Source of the DNA: Spironucleus salmonicida
Taxonomy: Eukaryota; Fornicata; Diplomonadida; Hexamitidae
DNA length: 64,000 nucleotides
NCBI GenBank assembly: GCA_000497125.2
Contig: CM035318.1
Span: 124,001-188,000, forward strand
Direction: 5' to 3'
A program made the position numbers and the translations under genes. Shown here one piece after another: positions 1 to 11,770 of the stretch. The notes below the pieces were generated by a model. It was not told the origin of the DNA. It did not search any database and saw only the letters and a list, made by a program, of their open reading frames with translations. Each line of letters opens with the position of its first letter. Positions within the stretch are counted from its first letter, which is position 1.

Positions 1-2
1 TA

Positions 3-3000
3 TTAATTAAGAAGCCTCTTTAGACATATGCTATTGCGCTTAAAAATATTACGGAATTTTGCACATCCTAAACATAGAAATCAAGTATGTAATAGTATTA
101 CGAAAGTAACTACGTACCATATGGATGTTTGTACTCTATAATTGAAGGTGGTGATTTAGTGGTTTAAACATTTGATAAGCTTGAAGATTTTGATTAATTA
201 AATAATGAATCAGCAAAAGTATAGTTTTTAGATAGAAGATATTTATTTAGTATTGGATAGGTATAGACTGGTTTGAACTGTTTATAAATAGGATTTGGTG
301 GCCATTGCATCGGTGTCGGAGATAATAGTGGTAATATGTACTGCATTTTTACTAATATTTTCAACAAATATATCGAATAAGAAATAATTGAGAGTTTGGA
401 GAAACATATTAATGGGATTTCTTATTGCTATAAATAAGATACGCTATGGAGTACAGGAAATGCTGTAATTTAGCTTAATAGAGCTGTATAATATAAAGAC
501 GAGGTTATTTCTTTATTGCCTGTAGGATCGTAAATAGACAAAAATGCTATTAATTAAGTTTTATGTGAAATAGAAGATTTTGTTTAAGTTAAAACAATAG
601 AAGAAACCAGACTACAAGCACTCGATGCTGCTGATAATATGCGTGGAGCTGATTCTAAAGCTGGAGTTTAGGCTAAAATTGATTAACTAAAATTAAGATA
701 TTAAGCTATGTTGAAAGAAAATGAATAGTAAAGCCAATCAAGAAGACTATAAGTCCATGAGATATCTCCAGATTTATAACTAACGAATGGATGGATTAAA
801 AGAGAAGAAGCCAGAGCATTTGAATTATTATAGAACGAGCTAGGAGCTGTCATGAATAGTACTATTGAAAAAATATTTAATTTATAATAAGCTTTCCCTC
901 TTATCGAGTTGCCACTTTCAGTTAGTTCTTTTTCGTCAGCTACTACTTCTGTTTAATCATTTAGATTGGTTCCATTGCCTAACGATTTTGAAAACTAACT
1001 TTGTAAAGGTTTAGGCGTAGGATCTTTATAAGAACTAGAAGAATTGTAAAATTCAACATTTGCTAACACTCTTAATTAGACAATGGATACTACGATGAGC
1101 AAGTTAAATGATACACTCGGAGATTCTATGATGTTATCAAATAATGAAGATTAATTGGCTTCATAAACAGTTAAACACAATTAAATTTAAATTAAAGCAC
1201 CAAAGTCACTTAGACCTGTTGATAAAATAGTTAAATAATTATTGAATGAATAAAAAGGAATTAAAACTGTAAATGACGATGGAGCTAGTGATTTTGATAC
1301 TAAAAAGGCTAGAATTTAGTAAAGAGCTCAATAAAGAGAAGAACGTATGTCTAGATATAGAGAAATTCTTGATAGAAAACCAGATCCAAGAAGTATCCAT
1401 CCGGATGACAGTGCTGTTATTCTATAAGCACAAAAGACTTTCGGAACTTTCCCACTTAAAATGTAGGATGATTATATTTCTATAATTTAAAAGCTATAAG
1501 AAGAATAAGAAAAAATCGCAATGTTGAATCCTTAGGATGCAATTTAGATTAATCCAGGAGAGAATAGAGAAGGAAAGTGGTTAGAATTCTTATTCACATT
1601 AAAAGGCCTTCAAGATGCAAAGAAAGAATTCAATTCTAGGGTTAGAGTGTTGTTTGCACATAAGTAAGCGGTTGTCAAGGCAGTTTCAATGTTTAAATAA
1701 GAAGCTCTTAGAATTTCAGCTCTAATCAAAGAGCTAGTTGGCCCTGCTATAGCGGATGAGTTAGATGCTATTCAGTCAGAAGAGATTAACCCTGATTATA
1801 TTATTTCGTTTATAAATCTTTATCCTGAAGAAGAGAAATTTGTTATTAAGGAAAAGATGATGACTTCTTGGAATAAATTCCTTGCAGATAAGTAAATTTT
1901 AGAGCATGTCTAATAACTTAATAATGATGAAGATAAAATCCATATATTCTTTTAGTAGCTCTAGTTAGAACTTGGTGATATTTTCAATTCTGATGAATTT
2001 AACCAGTTCTCATTAGAATTTATTAATACAACACTATCTGCAAGGATAATTACAGGCGACGAAGCTAATAGACTGAGATAACTTTTAGATTGCCCTAAAC
2101 TCACGAGAAAGGAAATTATAGCACAAGCAATTGAAGAAACTTCTACTATATTCAGCTAAGAAATGATAGAATTGCCTAAAGAAGAAAACTCTGAAGTGGC
2201 TAATAATACATCATAAGATAACTCCAGGCTAAACTCCAAAAACGAAGCCAGGTACGAAATTACACAGTCTCCAATCACTCATATTTTGCAACAAATTTTG
2301 AATTCTGAAATAGGAACTGTATAACAGTTGTAATCTTATGATTGTTTTAAATTATTAAACTTATATGCAAAATCTCCTTCTAGTAAATAAACTAAAATTC
2401 ACAATTAAAATTTAGTCAAAGTTTTGCTAAGTGTGAGAAAGCTCATTTACTTCAAAATAGCTTCTTTAGCTAAGACTTTCGACGAATGTTTACTAGAAAT
2501 ATGTTCCCAATAGCTATTTTTGTAAACTGATTTTTGCAGAATAAGAATACGATTAATTAACTTATTTTAAGAATGTGAAATCCACCATTTGTATGTTACA
2601 AAAGATGCTAAAAGTCTCAATAATTTAGATAAATGTAGAACAGACCATTTAGAGCTAAGTAAGTAAATGGAGGTATTATAGAAAGATATTTTAGCAAAAA
2701 TAATAGAAGCTAAAGGAGTTTCAGTTCAATTAGCAACTTTATAAGGACAATTTGATCAAAATATATCGAAAGAGTTTACTTTTAGGACAAAACTGCTCAA
2801 ATTATATAGCAAAAAATTCAAGCCTCCAAAGGTTAAAAAATAATCTATAGAGTAAGAGTCAAAATAAGACACAGGATTGGACGAATTTTACGATGATGAA
2901 GATGAGTCATCGTAGTTATCAAATTTATCAGAAGATGATGGTGGTGATGATGAAATTATTGACGAAACTGTGCCTCCTGAAGGTGTTTCATAAGAAATGT

Positions 3001-3875
3001 TCCAGTTTGTGCTTACTTTACGCGATTAAAAGCGTTTGTGCGATTTGCAGTTGCTCCAAATTCAATAATAAGCGGACTAGCTTAAATAGCAACATTAGCA
3101 GTTGTAAAAGCGTGAAAAATCTGTCTTATAATCGATTGACTCAGCGAACAGAGAGCTCACGTCGTTCCGCTCGAACAAACAAAAAGAGCTAAATGCTATT
3201 TAATCGAGTTCTTTAATAACAATATCCTAATATTGTTCTTTGCTAGAAAACAATCAAATAAACCAGAACTTGGATTAGTCGCTTATTTTCGATTAGTCAT
3301 AACTGGATAAAATCTACAAAAGAATCGAGAAAAGAGGCCTCGAAATCGCGGCTCTATAAAAAATTGGCCTGTAATTAAAATAATAATATGCAGTTTCTCT
3401 GGCTTAGGAGCGGGAAGAAGAAAAATAACTGGAGGTGTTAAATTAAAAACTAGTTGCTGTGCAGAATTTAAAATTCGGGCGTACAGTAGATATTGCTAAA
3501 TTAGACGGTATTGCTATTAATGACTAGGCAATGGAAATGTAGAAAGTTATTGATGTTGAAGATAAAGGACATCAGAAAATGCTGTTTAGGAAAGATAGAT
3601 AATTTGACCAACAAAAGGAAGACTTTAAACTTGTTGTGCAAGAGAATACTAAGTTGGTTTAGGAGTTAAGCAGGTTGGAGCAAGAGGCGCTAGATTTGGA
3701 CAGGGTCATCATTTAGGGCTAAAAGCAACCTCCAAAAGCATGGTGTTCAGACAACAAACAGGAATTGGTTCGGTAGGAGTATAATAATCTTAAATAAGCA
3801 ATTGTCGATCGTGAACGTGAGCTGAGAGGATTAGTTGATGAGATTTCGTTGCTTAAGAACCATGGTAGTCAGTGA
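3..3875 (+). CDS. CFAP44/CFAP43-family flagellar WD40-coiled-coil protein (5' truncated)
   Basis: The frame is open from the window edge for about 1,290 codons with TAA/TAG read as Gln, and stops at TGA 3873-3875. The first 130 residues look like the end of a beta-propeller (a GFGGHCIGVGDNSGNMYC stretch). The rest is long, charged and helical, with an acidic linker near 2900 followed by VPPEGVSQEMFQFVLTLR and a glutamine/lysine-rich coiled coil. CFAP43 and CFAP44 share this plan and a similar Pro-Pro-Glu-Gly motif before the last coiled coil; in other flagellates they form the tether that links inner-arm dynein to the doublet microtubule. I favour CFAP44 but cannot separate the two. The start lies upstream of the window. 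The protein region is visible only under the TAR = Gln code. Confidence 0.6.
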
Positions 3876-3983
3876 CATGACGTAATTTTCAGTTAAAAAA
3901 TTCTGACAAAATGTATTTTTAGACTTTTAGTATTAGTAGTATTATAAATAGTATAATATAATTTAACTTAAATTATATTAAAA

Positions 3984-6506
3984 ATGTTAACAGAAGAAGA
4001 GTTAGACAAAGAGTTAACCACTAATATAGATTATTTATCATTCTCTATAACAACCATTAACGTTGAATCTAGACAGAGAGCTAATTAGTTTTTCAAAGAC
4101 GTACTTAGTTTGGTCTAAACTGATTTCCAACACGCCAAATTGTTTAAAAATTTGCAGAAAAGTTTACAGAAAACCGAAAAAATTACTCAAGCTTCATAAA
4201 TAAAAGATACTGCTGAAGAGAGTTCAAATTCTGATGTTTTTAGTAGTGATGATGATAATATAGATGAAGACGATGAATTTGCAGTTGAAGGTGTGCAACT
4301 GTAAAGCCAAACCATGTGTGTGTTGCAGTAACTCTAAAATTATTCTAGTAAGAGTAAATAGGCTGCTGGATAGGCTGAGTTATTGAAAAATTTGATTTAA
4401 TAAAAAAATGAACGTATTTAATAATTATAGATGGAGCTAGATTTATCATAGGCATAATATTCTTCGTTAGAAGCAGAAAAATTAGGATACATATTAGATA
4501 TGTCCATTCATGAAGACAAGGTATGTTAACTTTAGGTAAAGGTTTAAGAGTTGTAGGAAGAAATTAAAAACAAGAAATTAAAAATAGATTTATCTGTAAA
4601 TGCTTCTTCTTCGATACCGGGCGGTATGCCTCCTCCTCCACCTCCTGGCGGTATGCCTCCTCCTCCACCTCCTGGCGGTATGCCTCCTCCTCCACCTCCT
4701 GGCGGTATGCCTCCTCCTCCACCTCCTGGCGGTATGCCTCCTCCTCCACCTCCTGGCGGTATGCTTCCTCCTCCACCTCCTGGCGGTATGCCTCCTCCTC
4801 CACCTCCTGGCGGTATGCCTCCTCCTCCACCTCCTGGCGGTATGCCTCCTCCTCCACCTCCTGGCGGTATGCCTCCTCCTCCACCTCCTGGCGGTATGCC
4901 TCCTCCTCCACCTCCTGGCGGTATGCCTCCTCCTCCACCTCCTGGCGGTATGCTTCCTCCTCCACCTCCTGGCGGTATGCTTCCTCCTCCACCTCCTGGC
5001 GGTATGCTTCCTCCTCCACCTCCTGGCGGTATGCCTCCTCCTCCACCTCCTGGCGGTATGCTTCCTCCTCCACCTCCTGGCGGTATGCCTCCTCCTCCAC
5101 CTCCTGGCGGTATGCCTCCTCCTCCACCTCCTGGCGGTATGCTTCCTCCTCCACCTCCTGGCGGTATGCCTCCTCCTCCACCTCCTGGCGGTATGCCTCC
5201 TCCTCCACCTCCTGGCGGTATGCCTCCTCCTCCACCTCCTGGCGGTATGCTTCCTCCTCCACCTCCTGGCGGTATGCTTCCTCCTCCACCTCCTGGCGGT
5301 ATGCCTCCTCCTCCACCTCCTGGCGGTATGCCTCCGCCGCCAGGTACATTTTTAGGTGGTTAATAGGCTCCAAGTTAATAACAATAATATTAATAACCAC
5401 AGTAAGTTACTTTTAACTCTCCAATAATTAAACTTTAACTTAAATCATTTTTCTGGGATAAATTAAAGCCTATGGATATAAAACCAAATTCTATCTGGAA
5501 AGAACTTGGACTGAAGGATATAACTCTAGATGCATAATTAATTGATGAAGTATGTTAATATTTTGAAAATAAGTAACAATAAACTGTCCAACAAGTTGTG
5601 GCCTCACCGATAAAACCGAAGCTTATATCTATTCTTGACGATAAATTATCTAATAAAATAGAGATTATTCTTTAAAAGTTTAAATTAAATCCAAATTAGG
5701 TACGTGACTAAATTCTTACAATGTAAGTACCTTCAGACCAAGTTTCGCTCATTTTATCAACAATTCCAGCGCCAGAAGTTATAGAACAGGTATTAAATGC
5801 CCTAAATGACGAACCGGATCTAGATAAATATGCTATCGGCGAACGCTACATGGCAGTGTTAGGCGTGATCCCACGTTTACGGGCTAGAATGCTTAATTTA
5901 GAGCTCTCAATGGAGTTTGAAGTTGATCTTAATACCTCAATTCAAGCCTACCAGCGCTTAGTTAGCTTCTTCTAATTTTTCAAGAAAAACGCTTCTTTTA
6001 AGAACTACCTGTTAACGATGAGAACGCTTGGAAACCTCATCAACTACAGCAACGCCTCACGAGGAGGTGCTGCTGGTTTCAGAATCAAGTCTTTAGTGAA
6101 ATTCTACGAACTGAAAGGCCAAGACAAGACGCTGCTCCACTGGGTCAATAGCGTCCAGGAGCCAGAGTTTTACAAAGAGCTAAAAGAGCTCTGCAGTGCT
6201 ATCGCAAAGGACGATATTTCAGAGCTCAAAAAGGAATTCGAGAACATTTTGCGGAATTTCAACCAAATCTGCGAGAGCCAGGCGGTGATTCCAAGTCCTC
6301 TGCAGGGAGACCGCTATGCCGGATTCGCCGCCGCGTTCGACCGTAAGTATAGCTAGGTGGTGAGTGATGCGAAAACTGGCTGGGACTAGCTTGATTTGCT
6401 GATTCGGGAGGCACAGGCCGGCTTTTAGGATATTGGGAAGGTAGAGGATTTCTGCAAATCAATAATTTAGTTTGTGGATGTGATAGGGAAAACGGTCAAG
6501 AAGTGA
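3984..6506 (+). CDS. Formin (FH1-FH2)
   Basis: 840 residues. The N-terminal 210 residues are helical and acidic with no clear GTPase-binding domain. Residues 213-446 are the FH1: 26 near-identical GGMPPPPPP units, a profilin-binding polyproline tract. The FH2 follows from about residue 490, with FFWDKLKPM near its start (the W-x-K-L lasso motif) and the core GNLINYSNASRGGAAGFRIK followed by SLVKFYELKGQDKTLLH, matching the FH2 consensus for actin nucleation and barbed-end elongation. The ATG at 3984 follows an A/T-only tract and is the first in frame; the stop is TGA 6504-6506. The last 700 bases are less AT-rich with almost no TAR codons, unlike the 5' half. It is convergent with the KISH gene, 15 bp away. 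FH1 repeat length probably varies between alleles. Confidence 0.93.
4620..5321 (+). repeat. 27-bp tandem repeat encoding the formin FH1 (26 units)
   Basis: Twenty-six consecutive 27-bp units, each encoding GGMPPPPPP, followed by a partial unit to about 5339. The only variation I see is C or T at one base, turning the first proline codon into leucine in 8 units (6, 13, 14, 15, 17, 20, 24, 25). Such uniformity implies recent expansion or ongoing homogenisation. Because 27 is a multiple of three, the other frames on both strands are also open; those are by-products. Confidence 0.98.
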
Positions 6507-6521
6507 TAAAATGCGTTCGAC

Positions 6522-6743
6522 TCAGAGAATCAGTTTGTATATTCCAACTAGGAAACATGCCAACGAGATTACGTAGTGCAGCCTGATGCCAAGCACGGCC
6601 GCTTTGTAAAACGTTCCTCGGGCTCCAGTTTTTTCTTTCAGGATAAAGTTTTTAAGCTTTGGTATTCTGGCAACATATGATGCAGTGCAAATGAAGAGTA
6701 GGGCAAATATAATGAAGCCTTCAAACGTCCAAACCGTTACCAT
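6522..6743 (-). CDS. KISH / TMEM167 family secretory-pathway membrane protein
   Basis: 73 residues with the family layout: an N-terminal transmembrane helix (FIIFALLFICTASYVARIP), a short central loop containing KEKTGARGTFYKAAVLGIR, and a second helix to the C-terminus. The LLFICTxxYV stretch and the K-T-G-x-x-G-x-F/W-x-K-x-x-x-x-G pattern are the conserved features of KISH (TMEM167), a roughly 70-residue Golgi protein needed for constitutive secretion in animals. Start and TGA stop are unambiguous and the gene contains no TAR codon. It shares a 60-bp A/T-rich spacer with the divergent RPABC4 gene and is convergent with the formin. Confidence 0.85.
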   Translation of the reverse strand: MVTVWTFEGFIIFALLFICTASYVARIPKLKNFILKEKTGARGTFYKAAVLGIRLHYVISLACFLVGIYKLIL

Positions 6744-6803
6744 TTTAAAAATAATATACTATATTATATATAATAAATATCATGAATAGTTTACTTCCGA
6801 TTA
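6744..6803. promoter_or_regulatory. Bidirectional A/T-rich promoter between KISH and RPABC4 genes
   Basis: Sixty bases separate two divergent start codons. The central part is almost pure A/T with TATATTATATATAATAAAT. Similar A/T tracts stand just upstream of most start codons here (formin, centrin, WDR17-like, ankyrin genes), so this is the likely core promoter type. An out-of-frame ATG at 6782 lies upstream of the RPABC4 start and would give only 12 codons. Confidence 0.5.
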
Positions 6804-6980
6804 ATGTAAAACTAGCTTGAGTCCGTTTCTTATTTGTGTAATAATTGTGGGTATGAAGTTATCTTGAGGTTATCTAATTAAAATCATATTACCCCAGAAT
6901 AAGTTAAGTGCTAAATGTGTAAGAAAACAATTTTATTCAAGAAAAGAACAAATTGTACTGATATGATTGACTGCAGATGA
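6804..6980 (+). CDS. RNA polymerase subunit RPABC4 (Rpb12)
   Basis: 58 residues. YLCNNCGYEV and CQMCKKTILFKKRTNC contain the two CxxC pairs and the basic K-K-R-T stretch that define the zinc-ribbon subunit shared by RNA polymerases I, II and III; its C-terminus normally inserts into the enzyme core. The start is the ATG at 6804, which opens MQNQLESVSYLC using two TAR codons; the ATG at 6782 is in another frame and closes at once. The stop is TGA 6978-6980. Length fits the family, whose members are 45-70 residues. It is invisible under the standard code. Confidence 0.85.
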
Positions 6981-7149
6981 TACCATCCTGATATTTTATT
7001 TTTGATTTATCGATAGTCTATCTATTTGAAGAATAGATGCATATATTTCTTAAGATAATCTTAATGTAAGTTAATAATTTTAAATAAATATGAGACTGAT
7101 ATTATAATGTTATATAATGTATAATTTATCCACTCCAAAATAACCGCAA

Positions 7150-7647
7150 ATGCCAAAGCAACATCATATCAAAAGACCTCTTACATAAGAATAACGGAAT
7201 GAATTGGTAGAAGCGTTTCTTTTATTCGTAGATTCACCAAAAATATTTGATTAAATTACTTAACAGTATAATGTTGCTGGTTATATTACAGCTAGAGAAT
7301 TAAAAGTTGTTTTACGAGCGCTCGGGTTTGAACCTACTCGTGAAGAGATAAAAGCACTCATAGCTACTTAAGATGCAGGATCTGGCTAATTATAGTTATA
7401 GGGATTTTTGAACATTATTGAGAACAAACTCTCAACTTAAGATTCTAAAGAAGAAATGTTAAAAGCATTTAGAATATTCGATACATAAGACAAAGGAAGA
7501 ATTAGCATAGACGATTTAAAAAGGATAGCCGCAGAATTAGGAGTCTAACTGGATGAATTAGATCTTTAAGAGATGATAGATGAAGCTGACAGGGATTGTG
7601 ATGGTTTAGTTAATGAGGAAGAATTTTATAGGGTTCAGAAGAAATGA
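7150..7647 (+). CDS. Centrin-like EF-hand protein
   Basis: 165 residues with four EF-hand regions. The fourth loop ([12 protein letters not shown]) is canonical for calcium. The third ([12 protein letters not shown]) is close to canonical. The first carries an insertion of about eight residues (SPKIFDQITQQYN) and the second (QDAGSGQLQLQG) has lost acidic ligands. The phrases [19 protein letters not shown] and [11 protein letters not shown] are typical of centrin rather than calmodulin. Centrins act at basal bodies, in flagellar inner arms and in mRNA export. The stop is TGA 7645-7647; the preceding 30 bases hold the A/T tract and an ACTCC motif. Altered first and second loops suggest calcium binding mainly at the C-terminal lobe (inference). 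Confidence 0.85.
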
Positions 7648-7676
7648 TTATTGCATTATTATAAATCAATCTTTGG

Positions 7677-8414
7677 TCACTCAATACCTAACTTAGTTCT
7701 TAGTAACTAATTTTCATTAGTAATATTTTCCATATCTTCATTATATGTTTTTTTAACATGTGTAATTGCTTCCGCTAAGACAGCCTCATTTAGGTTATTA
7801 TTACCTGGTTTTTCTAATCTAATTTAATAAATATCAAAATATAAGTCTCTAATCTTATTTTCCAAAACGCTCCCAATTTTTGAATTTTTAGAGTTCTCAA
7901 CAACTGTTTCATCTTAATTCTTACGTAATCTTTCATTCATAACCTTAAGTCCATCTATTTCTAAAATTAAACGTCGTTTAGCATGTTCAGAAATATCTAA
8001 CTTTGCGACTACATCATCATAAATCCTTATTTATTTTTTAAGTTGAGTTTCTTAATATTATAATTATGCATTTAACTGACGTACTTCTGCGTTAAGATTT
8101 AACTAGTCAATAATAAGTTATTTGTTTTCTTTTTATGATTGTTTTTAAATATCTTCGAATCTTTTTTCACGGAGTGAGAAATCTTAACGCATTCTAGTAA
8201 TTTCTTATTCTAATTAAGAAGATTCTTACTGCTTCTTATTTAAAGCATGAATAGCTTCTAAAATAATACTAGAATCTTCAGAAGAAACATTAAGATTGAC
8301 TCCACGATTTATTGTGGCTTGTAAAAATAAATTAAGATCTCTTGTAGGATCTGAGTCTGATTTTGAGAATAGTAAAGATGCTGCATTATAATCATCCAGT
8401 GAGACGAAATCCAT
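7677..8414 (-). CDS. Coiled-coil protein, unrecognised (possibly ADIP/SSX2IP-like)
   Basis: 245 residues, TGA stop at 7677-7679. Residues 1-65 form a short globular start (MDFVSLDDYNAASLLFSK, then SSIILEAIHALNKKQ), and the rest is continuous charged coiled coil with many Gln from TAR codons and two short breaks near residues 115 and 175. The order, a short helical N-terminus with a conserved leucine-rich helix followed by coiled coil ending in NENQLLRTKLGIE, is reminiscent of the ADIP/SSX2IP centriolar family, but I cannot confirm it from motifs. It is convergent with the centrin gene (29 bp) and divergent from the next membrane-protein gene. Confidence 0.7.
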
Positions 8415-8574
8415 TTACGAAATTATGGATTAAATTATAAATAACGAAATATTATATTAATATCTCAATACACAAAAATATTATCATTTATTTTTATATA
8501 TTTATATTTATACTTTAAGTCATAAATATAGTTATATAATATTTCATACCTGTATACTTTCCATAATTTACTAA
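8415..8574. promoter_or_regulatory. Divergent intergenic spacer, coiled-coil and surface-protein genes
   Basis: 160 bp, nearly all A/T, between two start codons. It contains ATATTATATTAATATC near the minus-strand gene and AGTTATATAATATTTC near the plus-strand gene, matching the TATATAAT-type tracts before other genes here. No other element is visible. Confidence 0.4.
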
Positions 8575-10161
8575 ATGATGATACTTACTAATTTGTTAGC
8601 TCTTTCAGTTTGTGATGTGGCTAAATTATCTTCTCCAGACCCATCAGTTGTATTTTAAATTAATACAATATGCATACCTATTTCTGTCTTGATACTTAAA
8701 AATGTTCAAATGGTAGTTAATTTAAGCCAATTTACAAGCTTCTAAGGAATGATTGCATAAAGTTCTTAGTAAGTATAATTAACTAATGTAACAATTTAAT
8801 TTAATGGTAGAATATCGTAAAAGGTCCCATTTTATGGTTTTTCAAATGGTTAAATTGTATAATCGTAAATATCTAATACAAGTTTTAGATATAATGCAAC
8901 TATTATAGCTACTTCTATAAATTTAATTTCATTGAGTTTATCAGGTTCCTTAAATTTAAATAACAATACTGTTTAAGGGAGTCTGATGGCAACTTGTACT
9001 GGAACATTACCATTGCTGACCTTATTTACTTAAATGTTGGGTTCATCTTTTATGTAATATGCTAGTAGATTAGATCTATAAACTAATTGTGGATATAATT
9101 TGTTTTCACCTTCTGTTTTTTAATCTTAATTCACAAATGTAGCTCTATTTGATAAAATTCAAGTATTAGCTGGTGGATCTGTTGTGTTGAACATAGATGC
9201 GTAATCTACTATTACTTAATTCGTTAATTAACAATCTATCAATACATAGGCAACATCAATTTCTTATTAGGTAACATAAAACGGAGGGTAGTTTACTAAT
9301 TATGTATAAAACTTATAAACTGAAGGACCAGTAGTTATAAATTTAGACTCTAGTGTAACACCTTTAACGGCAGAATAAATATAATTATAACCGTGGATTG
9401 CAAACTCATTTGCGTAAGTTACCCCATCTACATTATTTTATTTAAACGGAACTATGCCATTTCCAATATATGTTTTTACTACAGCATTATTTAGTAAGAT
9501 CAACAGAGTTAATTTTAATAGAGATACTTTGTGCAATTCTTGCATAGAAGCGTAATAATGTTCTTTAACGTAGACTTCTACTGAACCATTGTGGACAAAC
9601 TTTGAATTGGTAATTATAACAACTTTTAATTGCTAGTGTAGCGCTGGTCTCACAGGTGAAATCTGTAATTTAAAAGCAACGGTTCTATCGCTCACTGCAA
9701 TTATTTTGATCGTAATAATTGTTATTTTATTAATTATTATTGCTATACTGGTTATATTCTTAGTGATATTTAAGAAGACCCCTAAATAACCAAATAATGA
9801 TATAGAAAGCAGAACTAATTCTGCATTACTAAAATCTGGATTAAAGTAGCATCGTTCTATTACGCCAGCTAGTGTTGTTGGAGCACCTAGTGTTTTAGAC
9901 GATTAAAGAATCAGCAACTTAAGTGGAGCTGTAACTCCAGGATAATATAGATCTTCAGTTGATCCACCAAAATCTATCTAAATTAAAGCGCCAAGTCAAT
10001 AAAAAACTATTTAAGATGTTAACTCACCATTCTCTATAACTGGATATTCTAAAAAACAATGGAAATCAGGGCTAGATGCTAATGATCCTTCAATCGAAGA
10101 CACATAGGATAGTTAATTAGTTGATGATGAGGCACCAGCGGTAAATTTAAAGGAAATCTGA
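8575..10161 (+). CDS. Type I membrane protein with EGF-like cysteine motif
   Basis: 528 residues. A hydrophobic stretch in the first 25 residues (MMILTNLLALSVCDVAKL) could be a signal sequence. Residues to about 370 are rich in Ser, Thr, Asn and Gln, with sparse cysteines, like a beta-rich ectodomain. Next come CNSCIEAQQ and, shortly after, CQCSAGLTGEIC, an EGF-type C-x-C-x-x-G-x-x-G-x-x-C end. A strong transmembrane helix follows (about residues 382-410, Ile/Val/Leu-rich), then KK and a 120-residue polar cytoplasmic tail. This resembles the surface proteins common in diplomonads, but lacks the cysteine density of Giardia VSPs. Two ATGs (8575, 8578) are adjacent. Ligand and function are unknown. 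Confidence 0.8.
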
Positions 10162-10187
10162 TTATATTTAAATATTATTTATAAATA

Positions 10188-11381
10188 ATGAACTATTAAA
10201 TCAAATAAAATGAAGACGATACTATGACTCTCATCATTCCAAGTTTGCATAATAGATAAATATAAACCCCAATTTATCTTAAACTGCATTTAGTTTTTCA
10301 ATTTTTAATAATTAAGATAAAAGAGTATGATGACACCTAATTCATCGATTTCTCGTTATCTAATACTTGCCAGCATAATTTTCCTGGTATTATTATTGAC
10401 GCATAAGATTTGCATTCTTTTAAAGTATTAGAAAATTAGTTTTTGCATATCTACTCTTTCATTTCCTCAGAAATCGCCCATTTTATCGGGCCACACCCAT
10501 TTTCAAATGTTATTAATCTTGACTTAGCATTTAGGTTGTAAAATCCTATATCATATTTTTTTATTCCTACACGTGCAGGTGGAAATATTGCTTTATTTAA
10601 GAAAGTTTTCTTAAAAGATGATCCATTATAAAGTTATATTGATATTAATTGTGCTGTAAATTTATTATCAACATCTGCAGGAACAAATAAACGGAAAACT
10701 CGCAAGATAGTTTCATTTTTGCGGTAGAAGCTCAGCTTTACTAGTGAAACTAAAGAGTTTTATAATTATCTGAAGAATAATGCAAACTTTATAGAAAATA
10801 AGCAGTTTTAATCATTTTTTAACAAATATTTTACCTAGATAAATAATGAATTATCTAGTGAAATATTTATAGAAATATTTGAATCTAATGAAGGCTCAGA
10901 TGATGCTGAATTAGTTAACTTTTCATCTAAATGTGAAAAATAAATATTATTTTTGAATTTTAGAATAATGCTTTGTTAGATAATAGGATTTTAAGATTTT
11001 CAATATGAAAAGTTTACTTCAGGGTGTTATAACATGTTGCAAATTAAGTAATTTTCTGTGATAGCCAAACTTGGTAAGATTAATATTTAATAGAATAGTG
11101 GGTGTTTAAATGTTTAAAATATAAATATTAATAGAGACATTGATATTGACTTTAAAAATAAAATTGCGTAATATCCAAGATTTAAGAATATGAGGTTCTA
11201 TAGATAAATTAAGGAATAACCAAAATATGTTTCTAGCAAACTTCCTAACTATGCATATATACATGAGCATGAGGTTTTTAAAATTAATTTCGAGTTTTAA
11301 GGATTTGTTAATTTTGAGAGTGTTAATAAGCTTGTTTTAAAAAATGCTAACTTATCTAACTATAGTTTTATAAAAAAATGA
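10188..11381 (+). CDS. Unrecognised protein, 397 aa
   Basis: One open frame from ATG 10188 to TGA 11379-11381 under TAR = Gln. The protein is soluble, with mixed helix and strand, no membrane segment, and aromatic residues at protein-like density. The N-terminal third has strand-like segments (YLKLHLVFQFLIIKIKEY, then FIGPHPFSNVINLDLAFRL). A basic KRKTRK patch is near residue 185 and the region around residues 210-300 is helical and acidic. I recognise no family. Only 26 bp separate it from the upstream membrane-protein gene on the same strand, with no clear promoter between other than an A/T tract. Confidence 0.65.
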
Positions 11382-11770
11382 TAATCCTAACACGCTAAAA
11401 TAAAATAACAAATTCATTATTCATCTATTATATGGTTTATAATTGTAATGTAATGCAAAAAGTTTATTAGTGTTGCTATAAAATTATTTATTTATAAAAT
11501 TAACAATTTCTTCTCTTAACATCTTCTAAACTAGTTGATAGAATTGTATAAATTAATATATAATATCATTTTTTTCTTGATGTACGTGTTATTAATTTAC
11601 TGTAGTTTGCAAAGTAATACCTTCGCATATTATCATGCTTACAATTATGCTGTTAAAAATTTTCACACTGATATTTGTTATTTCATATATTATAATAAAT
11701 TAATATTTTTTAATAAGTAACTTATTTTAATATTATTATATATTATATACCACTTTATATTTTCCCAGAA
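11382..11770. other. Gene-free spacer, 389 bp
   Basis: A/T-rich sequence between two same-strand genes. The last 60 bases contain a long ATTATTATATATTATATACC tract that probably acts as the promoter of the next gene. A hydrophobic reading frame of about 64 codons exists on the plus strand (ATG near 11580, ending at a TGA that overlaps the next start codon), but it runs through the promoter tract and I do not call it a gene. Confidence 0.5.

Noticed and set aside
4564-5400. Long minus-strand frame of AYRQEVEEE repeats and a second plus-strand frame of LLHLLAVCL repeats
   Set aside because: Both are other frames of the 27-bp FH1 repeat; the repeat length is a multiple of three, so every frame stays open.
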